A DNA stretch of 13,599 bases from NCBI GenBank assembly GCA_964581605.1, contig CAZOPF010000135.1:1-13599 (forward strand), written 5' to 3'. The stretch is from CAADGU01 sp964581605. Its GTDB lineage: Bacteria > Chloroflexota > Anaerolineae > Promineifilales > Promineifilaceae. Below the pieces are notes generated by a model. The model was not told the origin of the DNA. It made no database searches and was given only the letters and a program-made list of their open reading frames with translations. Shown here one piece after another: positions 1 through 6,119 of the stretch. Position 1 is the stretch's first letter. Each line of letters starts with the position of its first letter. Both the position numbers and the translations under genes were made by a program.

Positions 1-2049
1 GACGAAGGTCCCGATGGCGACATCGAAAGCCAATGTGCCAACGCTCCGGCCATCTTTGGCAACCGGGTGGGTGGCGACCCGGCCAACACCAGTTTGCTGT
101 CTGTCTATGATGGCATGGATGTCACTGGTAGTTGGACGCTGACTATTAGCGATGCGGCTGGTGGCGACACCGGCACCCTCAACGAGTGGTGCATCATTCC
201 GGCCATTGAACCGGCTGGATACAGCATCTCACTCAACAAAACAGTAGGCACCGACCCATCCGTCTGTGCTGCGACTGATTCGGTCATTCTGCCGCCCGGT
301 GGTGGCGAGGTCACCTACTGTTACACTGTTACCAATACTGGTCTCAATGCCCTGACCACCCACACCTTGATTGATGACCAGTTGGGGGTCATCCTCAATA
401 ACTTCTCCTACACCCTGGCTCCAGGGGCGTCGGCCTTTATTACCCAGACAGCTACCCTCACCACCACCACCACGAACATAGCTGACTGGACAGCCAGTGA
501 TGGCTCCACTTCTGTCACGTCTACCGACACAGCCACCGTGACGGTGCAGACCTACCTGCCGGAAATCGAAACTGATCCCGATGCCACCTCAACGCAGCCG
601 GCCGACACCGTCTACACCCGCACCTTCCAGATCAGCAATGTGGGGCAGGTAACGCCCACACTGCTGCTGGGTGGCGACCCCAGTGACCTGGTGTGGAGCA
701 TTGCCGAGGAAACCGCAGCGGCTGTAAACCGGCCCGCGGCGCCCATCTTTGGTTCGCCAGCCCTGGCTGCTTCAGCCCATGTGCCTGGTGCAGTGGAGAC
801 GGTGACCGATGACGCTGCTGATGGCCCGATGCCAGCTGCGCCGCAAACGGTGACGCGCTTTGTGCCACAGGGTGGGGTCCTGTATGACAACGGCCCGCTG
901 GTGAACAGCCCAGGCACCGGCTCTGGTGGTGCGGATGAAAGCCTGTTGCAGGATGCGTCGTTGGGCATGACCATCTTTGGCTTTGGCCACCAGATTGTCA
1001 GCAACAACAGCATAGCCGATGACTTCACGATCCCGGCTGGCGAGACATGGACCATTAACTCCATAACCTTCTTCGCTTACCAGACCGGTTCGACAACCAC
1101 TTCTACCATTACAGGTATGAATGTGGACATCTACGATGGCGATCCGTCCGCGGGTGGCACGATCATCGCCAGCAGCAGCACCATGCTCGGCAGTGTGTGG
1201 TCGGGTATCTACCGGGGTCTGGAATCCGCGCCAGGGGCGACCAACCGGCCCATTATGGCCACGGAAATGGACTTCGGTGGCCTGGTTTTGAGTGAAGGGA
1301 CTTACTGGGTTGAATGGCAGACGGCTGGTTCATTGGCTTCCGGCCCGTGGGCGCCGCCAATCACCATTAACGGTCAGACGACCACAGGTAATGCCCTACA
1401 AAACCTGAATGGTACCTGGGGTACAGCCATGGACGTGGGGCAACAAGGGTTCCCGTTCATCATCTCCGGTACGTCTGGGTGCAGCAGTGATATTCCGTGG
1501 TTGAGCGTGTCGCCCACCAGTGGCACGACGCCAGTGTTGACGTCCTCTGACGTGAACGTGACGTTTGACTCCACCGGGCTGTCCACGGGTATCTACACCG
1601 GGACGCTGTGCATCAGCAGCAATGATATTGATGAATCGCTCTTGCGCATTCCGGTGACGTTGACGGTGGTGGTGCCCACCTATGGGGTGGTGCTGTCGCC
1701 GGATGATGCGGCCAGTGCCAATGCTGGGGAGATGGTGACGTACACGGTGAGTGTGACGAATACGAGTAATGTGGATGATGTGATTGACCTGACGGCCGTG
1801 AGTGCCAATGGCTGGACGGTACACTTGCATGAGACGAGTGTGTCGTTGGTGGCCGGAGGTAGTGCGGATGTCATGGTAACAGTCCACGTGCCGGTTGATG
1901 CCACGAATGGTGAGACGGATGATGTGACGGTGACGGCTACTTCGCAAGGAGATGCGTCGGTCTCGGACACGGCCGTGCTGACTACCACGGCTATTGTTCC
2001 CCCGCCGCCTTTCTCCTACATCTACCTGCCCATCATCTTGAAACCGTAA
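1..2049 (+). CDS. Secreted P-domain / multi-Ig-like protein, 5'-truncated by the window edge
   Basis: The reading frame is open from the first base, so the gene starts upstream; 682 residues are visible. Codons 1-68 fit the C-terminal half of a P/Homo B domain (GSWTLTISDAAGGDTG, then NEWC), a beta-sandwich usually placed after subtilisin-like proteases; a protease domain may lie upstream, which is inference. Next come a DUF11/CARDB-like Ig repeat (about codons 77-187), the first half of a BACON-like Ig repeat (codons 190-237), a long inserted beta-rich segment with ADDFTIPAGETWTINSITFF (about codons 295-490), the second half of the Ig repeat (IPWLSVSPTSGTT, codons 498-560) and a NEW3-like Ig domain (codons 561-663). 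The protein ends with a Pro stretch and YIYLPIILKP. No membrane anchor follows, so it is probably exported. An intrinsic terminator lies 34 bases after the stop codon. It is likely an extracellular or surface protein; its substrate cannot be told. Confidence 0.85.
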   Translation, partial: DEGPDGDIESQCANAPAIFGNRVGGDPANTSLLSVYDGMDVTGSWTLTISDAAGGDTGTLNEWCIIPAIEPAGYSISLNKTVGTDPSVCAATDSVILPPGGGEVTYCYTVTNTGLNALTTHTLIDDQLGVILNNFSYTLAPGASAFITQTATLTTTTTNIADWTASDGSTSVTSTDTATVTVQTYLPEIETDPDATSTQPADTVYTRTFQISNVGQVTPTLLLGGDPSDLVWSIAEETAAAVNRPAAPIFGSPALAASAHVPGAVETVTDDAADGPMPAAPQTVTRFVPQGGVLYDNGPLVNSPGTGSGGADESLLQDASLGMTIFGFGHQIVSNNSIADDFTIPAGETWTINSITFFAYQTGSTTTSTITGMNVDIYDGDPSAGGTIIASSSTMLGSVWSGIYRGLESAPGATNRPIMATEMDFGGLVLSEGTYWVEWQTAGSLASGPWAPPITINGQTTTGNALQNLNGTWGTAMDVGQQGFPFIISGTSGCSSDIPWLSVSPTSGTTPVLTSSDVNVTFDSTGLSTGIYTGTLCISSNDIDESLLRIPVTLTVVVPTYGVVLSPDDAASANAGEMVTYTVSVTNTSNVDDVIDLTAVSANGWTVHLHETSVSLVAGGSADVMVTVHVPVDATNGETDDVTVTATSQGDASVSDTAVLTTTAIVPPPPFSYIYLPIILKP

Positions 2050-2082
2050 CCGCTCTTCGTCAGAACGGCCGGAAGCAGGTAT

Positions 2083-2116
2083 AAAAATGGGGTGGTCTAA
2101 GACCACCCCATTTTTT
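2083..2116 (+). terminator. Intrinsic terminator after the P-domain protein gene
   Basis: A perfect 15-bp inverted repeat (2083-2097 with 2101-2115) with a 3-base TAA loop. The GGGGTGGTC core is GC-rich, and the A-tract before it and T-tract after it could terminate transcription on either strand. It lies 34 bases after the upstream stop codon and just before the ribosome binding site of the ROK kinase, so it separates the two genes. Confidence 0.93.
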
Positions 2117-2136
2117 GTTGGAGGAGTTGTTTAAGC

Positions 2137-3042
2137 ATGAAGGCGCAACCATTGTTTGGCGGCATTGAGGCGGGGGGCACCAAGTTTGTATGTGCCGTGG
2201 GCACAGGGCCGGGTGATATACGGGCAGAAATTCGTTTTCCCACCACAACCCCGGCGCAGAATATAGAACAGTGTATTACCTTTTTTCAGGGGCAGGCAGC
2301 GAAATATGGCGGCCTGACGGCCGTGGGCATCGCCTCCTTTGGCCCTGTTGATCCCAATCCCCAATCGGCCACCTTTGGCTACATCACTACAACCCCCAAA
2401 CCGGGATGGGCCAACACCGACTTTGCTGGTGTCATTGGGCGGGGGTTAGGCGTTCCGGTGGGATTTGATACTGACGTGAATGGAGCGGCATTGGGTGAGT
2501 GGCGTTGGGGAGCAGCACAGGGATTGGACACCTTCATTTACCTGACGATTGGCACGGGCATTGGTGGGGGGGTGATGGCCAACGGCCGTCTCCTTCACGG
2601 TCTCATTCACCCGGAAATGGGGCACATCCCCTTGCCCCACGACTGGGCGGCTGACCCGTTTCCGGGCCGCTGCCCCTTTCATGGTGACTGCCTGGAGGGA
2701 ATGGCTTCCGGCCCGGCCATTGCCGACCGTTGGGGGCAACCGGGCGGCGAACTGCCACCAGATCACCCTGCCTGGGAGCTTGAGGCACACTACCTGGCGC
2801 TGGCGTTGCACAGCTTTATCTGCACACTGTCGCCACAGCGCATTATTATGGGCGGAGGGGTGATGGCACAACCACAGATTTTTCCGCTGCTGCGGCAAAA
2901 GGTACAGGCCAGTTTGCGGGGATATGTGCAGCATACGGCCGTGCTAGAAAACATAGACAGCTACATCGTCCCCCCCGCGTTGGGTGGGCGGGCCGGGGTG
3001 GCCGGGGCGATTGTTTTGGCGGAATTGGCTAGTGGGGAGTGA
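2137..3042 (+). CDS. ROK family sugar kinase, fructokinase type
   Basis: A 301-residue ROK kinase, the normal length for the Bacillus fructokinase (GmuE/YdhR/ScrK-like) branch, which phosphorylates fructose or a related hexose with ATP in the cytoplasm. Visible motifs are the N-terminal phosphate loop GGIEAGGTK (residues 8-16), the catalytic-Asp region DTDVNGAALGE (111-121, D113 the likely base), the second glycine loop TIGTGIGGG (137-145), a zinc-type cluster HPEMGH...CPFHGDC (H163, C179, H182, C185) and a C-terminal GGGVM nucleotide loop (239-243). The start is set by GGAGGAG at 2120-2126, ten bases before the ATG. It seems monocistronic: a terminator precedes it and repeats plus an assembly gap follow the stop. 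No sugar transporter or hydrolase is nearby, so the exact sugar is uncertain; glucokinase or mannokinase is possible, but the zinc-site spacing favours fructokinase. Confidence 0.93.
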   Translation: MKAQPLFGGIEAGGTKFVCAVGTGPGDIRAEIRFPTTTPAQNIEQCITFFQGQAAKYGGLTAVGIASFGPVDPNPQSATFGYITTTPKPGWANTDFAGVIGRGLGVPVGFDTDVNGAALGEWRWGAAQGLDTFIYLTIGTGIGGGVMANGRLLHGLIHPEMGHIPLPHDWAADPFPGRCPFHGDCLEGMASGPAIADRWGQPGGELPPDHPAWELEAHYLALALHSFICTLSPQRIIMGGGVMAQPQIFPLLRQKVQASLRGYVQHTAVLENIDSYIVPPALGGRAGVAGAIVLAELASGE

Positions 3043-3048
3043 TTAGTA

Positions 3049-3105
3049 AGCAGTGAACAGTGAACAGAGGGCTTACTGTTTACTGCCCACTGTTTACCGC
3101 TCACT
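3049..3105. repeat. Head-to-head heptamer repeats left of the assembly gap
   Basis: Three 7-bp units (AGCAGTG, AACAGTG, AACAGAG; 3049-3069) face four and a half units on the opposite strand (TTACTGT, TTACTGC, CCACTGT, TTACCGC, TCACT; 3073-3105). The two blocks are partly complementary and could form a stem. They start seven bases after the ROK kinase stop codon. The same heptamer type closes the window at 13545-13599. Confidence 0.85.
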
Positions 3106-3205
3106 NNNNNNNNNNNNNNNNNNNNNNNNNNNNNNNNNNNNNNNNNNNNNNNNNNNNNNNNNNNNNNNNNNNNNNNNNNNNNNNNNNNNNNNNNNNNNNN
3201 NNNNN
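3106..3205. other. Assembly gap of 100 N
   Basis: Exactly 100 N, a conventional placeholder for a scaffold gap of unknown size. The 18 bases on its left (3088-3105) are identical to the 18 on its right (3206-3223), so the contigs broke inside a tandem repeat and the true gap may be any number of repeat units, or none. Confidence 0.97.
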
Positions 3206-3229
3206 CACTGTTTACCGCTCACTTCCTCA

Positions 3230-3943
3230 TTAGTCTCGCCGCCCGCCGGTGAGCAGCAGAACGTAATAGAGCAGTTGGCCGATGGCGGCAACGGCCGCTG
3301 CCACATAAGTTAGGGCGGCCGCATCCAACACCTTATTCACCCCCTCAATCTCATCCTGAAAAAGAATGCCCTGACTGACTAACAACGCTTTGGCACGCTT
3401 GCTGGCGTCAAATTCCACCGGCAGCGTCACCAGCGTAAAGATGACGGCAATGGTAAACAGGGCCACGCCGAGCCAGGCGATCCAGATGCCTAACTGGCCG
3501 CCGATGAACAGGTTCAGCATTAGCCCACCCATAAATAACAAGGGGGCTAACTGGCTGCCAAACTGGGTGGCCGGAACGAGGGCAGTGCGTAATCCCAATG
3601 GGGCATAATGATTGGCGTGTTGCAGGGCATGGCCCATCTCGTGGGCGGCAACACCAGCTGCGGCTATGCTGGGTGTATCATATACTTCTGGGCTGAGGCG
3701 CAAAACGCGGCTGCGTGGGTCGTAGTGGTCACTGAGACGGCCGTCAACCCGCTCAATTTGCACATCATACAACCCTTGCCCGTTCAACAGTTCCCGCGCC
3801 ACCTGCGCCCCCGTCAACTGGCGGGTTGTGGGCATTTTAGAGTATTTATTAAACGCCCCCTTTACTTTTGCCTGAGCGTATAATCCTAATAACAGGCCAG
3901 GAATGGCTAACATAATCCACAAACCATAAGATGCAAAAAACAT
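3230..3943 (-). CDS. YugP-like membrane zinc metallopeptidase
   Basis: A 237-residue protein of the YugP family (Zn_peptidase_2, PF04298), close to the usual length of about 225. It starts with a membrane segment (residues 8-24), followed by a soluble region with the SDHYDP motif (71-76) and the zinc-protease signature HEMGHALQ (H101, E102, H105). Hydrophobic segments follow at about 122-147, 151-174 and 208-232, and the C-terminus is short and basic. It should be an integral membrane protease; its substrates are not known. The chosen ATG at 3943 has AGGAGA (3951-3956) seven bases upstream; an in-frame ATG at 3976 would add 11 polar residues and lacks a comparable site. The TAA stop is directly followed by heptamer repeats. 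It is divergent from the MEMO-like gene and convergent with the ROK kinase. Confidence 0.93.
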   Translation of the reverse strand: MFFASYGLWIMLAIPGLLLGLYAQAKVKGAFNKYSKMPTTRQLTGAQVARELLNGQGLYDVQIERVDGRLSDHYDPRSRVLRLSPEVYDTPSIAAAGVAAHEMGHALQHANHYAPLGLRTALVPATQFGSQLAPLLFMGGLMLNLFIGGQLGIWIAWLGVALFTIAVIFTLVTLPVEFDASKRAKALLVSQGILFQDEIEGVNKVLDAAALTYVAAAVAAIGQLLYYVLLLTGGRRD

Positions 3944-4025
3944 GATTCTCTCTCCTAAAAATAGCGGAATTTTCATTGCTTTGGGTGCGCGGTACGCTCA
4001 TGAAAACTCCTTTTGATCCCAATAA

Positions 4026-4071
4026 CTAGACTGGAAATGTTCCTTGTGCTGCCCAGTCTAGCGGTTTTTTT
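4026..4071 (+). terminator. Terminator-like hairpin in the divergent spacer
   Basis: A perfect 9-bp stem (CTAGACTGG at 4026-4034 with 4053-4061) with an 18-base loop, then GCGG-type bases and seven T (4065-4071). It has the form of a plus-strand intrinsic terminator, but no plus-strand gene lies just before it. It may stop read-through antisense to the protease gene, end a small RNA, or act in the leader of the minus-strand gene. Confidence 0.6.
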
Positions 4072-4076
4072 AACTT

Positions 4077-4105
4077 TTGACATGTCTTGTATACGAGCAT
4101 AACAT
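4077..4105 (+). promoter_or_regulatory. Sigma-70-type promoter of the MEMO-like gene
   Basis: A perfect -35 hexamer TTGACA (4077-4082) is followed, after the optimal 17 bases, by TAACAT (4100-4105), a 4/6 match to the -10 consensus. Transcription would start near 4112, giving a leader of about 60 bases. It begins six bases after the T-run of the hairpin, which would insulate it. Confidence 0.6.
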
Positions 4106-4173
4106 TAACAAGGCGTAGGAGTTTATCCACATTTACTCTATTTTAATCGTGTGGCTTTTTGACTGGAGAGGTA

Positions 4174-4968
4174 ATGATGAACAAGATACGACAACCGGCC
4201 GTAGTGGGCATGTTTTACCCGGCTGATCCTGGTCGTTTACGCGGTATGGTGCGGGAGTTTTTAGATACGGCCGTGCCTGTGCTGGCTACGGCCAATCCCA
4301 AAGCCATCATCGCCCCCCATGCCGGGTACATTTACTCTGGCCCCATTGCCGGGTCTGCTTTTAAGCCCTGGGCAGGGCAAATGGCGGAAGTGTCTCGCGT
4401 GGTACTCATTGGCCCGGCGCACACCATGGCGGTGCAGGGAGTTGCCGGGGTTAGCGTTCAGGCGTTTCGCACCCCGTTAGGAGAGATGATGGTGGATGAA
4501 GAGGGGCTGGAGATGATACGGCCGTTGCCACAACTGCACATCCACGATGGGGCGCACAGCCGGGAACATTGCCTGGAAGTGATGCTTCCCTTCTTGCAGA
4601 TTATCGCCCCACAGGTAAAAATTGTGCCATTGGTGGTGGGGCAAAGTAACGGCCGGGCTGTGGCCGAATTGCTGCAAACAGTCTGGGGTGGCCCCGAAAC
4701 CCGCATTGTTATCAGTTCCGATCTCAGCCATTACTACGATTACGCCACCGCTCAACGGTTGGATACAGCCACCGCTCAGGCTATTGAGAATTTACAGCCA
4801 GATAAATTGGGTAGTGAGAGTGCCTGCGGCCGTATCCCCATTCAAGGTCTGCTTTACCAGGCACAGGCCAACAGCCTCACCGCCCATACAGTAGATTTGC
4901 GTAATTCAGGAGATACGGCCGGTAGTCGGGATCGTGTGGTTGGCTATGGGGCCTTCCTTTTTGTCTAA
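4174..4968 (+). CDS. amrB: AmmeMemoRadiSam system protein B (MEMO1 family)
   Basis: A 264-residue MEMO1-like protein. The family has the fold of class III extradiol dioxygenases, and in bacteria it often neighbours an AMMECR1-domain protein and a radical SAM protein. The biochemical role in bacteria is not established. Family signatures are in order: RQPAVVGMFYPAD (residues 6-18), PHAGYIYSG (48-56), IGPAH (79-83), REHCLEVMLPFLQ (130-142), SSDLSHYYDY (181-190) and SACGRIPI (216-223). The residues matching the metal-binding site are H49, H83 and C218. The usual EHS..VQLPFLQ motif is here EHC..VMLPFLQ. GGAG (4165-4168) lies five bases before the chosen ATG; ATG 4177 is equally possible, and an upstream TTG at 4159 precedes the binding site and is rejected. 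The AMMECR1 and radical SAM partners are not in this window. It ends 44 bases before the convergent RCK gene. Confidence 0.92.
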   Translation: MMNKIRQPAVVGMFYPADPGRLRGMVREFLDTAVPVLATANPKAIIAPHAGYIYSGPIAGSAFKPWAGQMAEVSRVVLIGPAHTMAVQGVAGVSVQAFRTPLGEMMVDEEGLEMIRPLPQLHIHDGAHSREHCLEVMLPFLQIIAPQVKIVPLVVGQSNGRAVAELLQTVWGGPETRIVISSDLSHYYDYATAQRLDTATAQAIENLQPDKLGSESACGRIPIQGLLYQAQANSLTAHTVDLRNSGDTAGSRDRVVGYGAFLFV

Positions 4969-5012
4969 ACCTTCGTGCTTTTGGCATACTTCGCGGTTCC
5001 CCTCACTGCCCC

Positions 5013-6083
5013 TCATTGATTGGCATTGACTAACCGGCTGATGTGCGTGGCCCCGGCCAAAACCGCCAGCGTATCCCCGGCCGCCACGGTCCGGGCGCCG
5101 GCCGGATGAAAATCTGAGATGCCCCCCTGCCTCAGCAGCACAATGCTTACCTGATACTCTTGTTCCAGCGCAGCCATACTTTTACCAATCAACGGCGAGC
5201 GCGATGGAATTTGCAGTTGGGCCAGACTGAATGATTCCCCTTCGACGGTGATGGGGCGGGTGACATCTACATTGGCAGCGGCCGTCGCAAAAATAGGCGC
5301 AGACATACCAGTGGCACTCATCGCCCGGAAGCCAAACTGCTCTTGAATAGCCTGGGCAAAATCATCATCAAAAATGCGAATGACGACGGTAATGTCTGGG
5401 TTTAGCTTCTTTGCTTTGAAGGCAATTTGCAGGTTCACATTGTCATTTTGGGTGCAGATGACCAGGGCACGCGCTTTTTGAATGCCCACCCCGGCTAAAA
5501 TCTCTTCGCGGCGGGCGTCGCCGGGCACAACAGGAATGCCGATAGCCTGAGCGCGGGCGATTAGCTCTTCTTCGGGCTTCCACTCAATAGCCACAACTTC
5601 CCGATCCAGTTCGTGCAATTCTTTGGCCACCCGGAAGCCCAGATGCCCCAGGCCAACCAAAACGATATGACGGTTAAATGTGGAGGCTACGGCCATTTCC
5701 CACTCCTTTGTGCGCTGCCGCCGGTTAAAAAAGAGGATGCCAAAATCGGTCAGCCCCATGGCCAGCAGCAGCAGGCCAATGAGGGGCATAAAAAAGTAAA
5801 AAAGTTCCAGTCGCCAATCATCTGGCAATTCGTCGCCGAGGGGTTGGAAGAAGGTGAGGCCGAGTACATGGTAGATGGCTTCGGCCAGGTCACTACGGCC
5901 GACGGGTTCTCCTGTTTGCCGGGCCAGGTTGTGGTAGATGAGGCCACCAATGATCACGGCCGTACTAAACAACAGCAATGGCCATAAAAACTGCCGCACC
6001 AGCAACAGCGAATCACGCCAGACGGCTCGCAACGGCCGTAGCCGCCGCCACTGTTTGGATGATCGAACTGTGCGCCAACGCAT
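5013..6083 (-). CDS. Membrane protein with RCK (TrkA-N/TrkA-C) regulatory domains and a non-canonical pore
   Basis: A 356-residue protein with the layout of a two-TM channel fused to an RCK domain. A basic N-terminus (1-31) precedes TM1 (about 32-50). A re-entrant-like segment (about 66-87) and TM2 (94-119) follow. The RCK-N domain (PF02254) has the Rossmann loop GLGHLG (144-149), an acidic end of beta-2 (E167) and GDA (188-190), so NAD(H) or another nucleotide should bind. A TrkA-C-like domain occupies about 275-354. Where a potassium channel has TVGYGD, this protein has LTFFQPLGDELP (76-87), so K+ selectivity is not supported. The start has no Shine-Dalgarno, but TGGTACAAT lies eight bases upstream. 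The gene follows the DUF2723 gene by 36 bases on the same strand. It may be an ion channel or sensor; the ion and ligand cannot be told. Confidence 0.85.
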   Translation of the reverse strand: MRWRTVRSSKQWRRLRPLRAVWRDSLLLVRQFLWPLLLFSTAVIIGGLIYHNLARQTGEPVGRSDLAEAIYHVLGLTFFQPLGDELPDDWRLELFYFFMPLIGLLLLAMGLTDFGILFFNRRQRTKEWEMAVASTFNRHIVLVGLGHLGFRVAKELHELDREVVAIEWKPEEELIARAQAIGIPVVPGDARREEILAGVGIQKARALVICTQNDNVNLQIAFKAKKLNPDITVVIRIFDDDFAQAIQEQFGFRAMSATGMSAPIFATAAANVDVTRPITVEGESFSLAQLQIPSRSPLIGKSMAALEQEYQVSIVLLRQGGISDFHPAGARTVAAGDTLAVLAGATHISRLVNANQ

Positions 6084-6091
6084 AAGGGCAC

Positions 6092-6100
6092 ATTGTACCA
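6092..6100 (-). promoter_or_regulatory. Extended -10 promoter, likely leaderless, of the RCK protein gene
   Basis: On the minus strand TGGTACAAT combines a TGN extension with a TACAAT hexamer (5/6 to TATAAT), eight bases before the ATG. Transcription would start within two or three bases of the start codon, and no Shine-Dalgarno is seen. The same nine bases precede the DUF2723 gene. Confidence 0.6.
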
Positions 6101-6119
6101 GAGAAATGATGACAGGTTT

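Noticed and set aside
1396..2106. 236-codon minus-strand open frame rich in Arg and His
   Set aside because: It is the reverse reading of GTG/ACG-rich codons of the secreted protein and runs into the terminator.
3053..3313. Open frames running through the first N stretch
   Set aside because: The N bases create an artificial open frame; the flanks are repeats and the protease 3' end.
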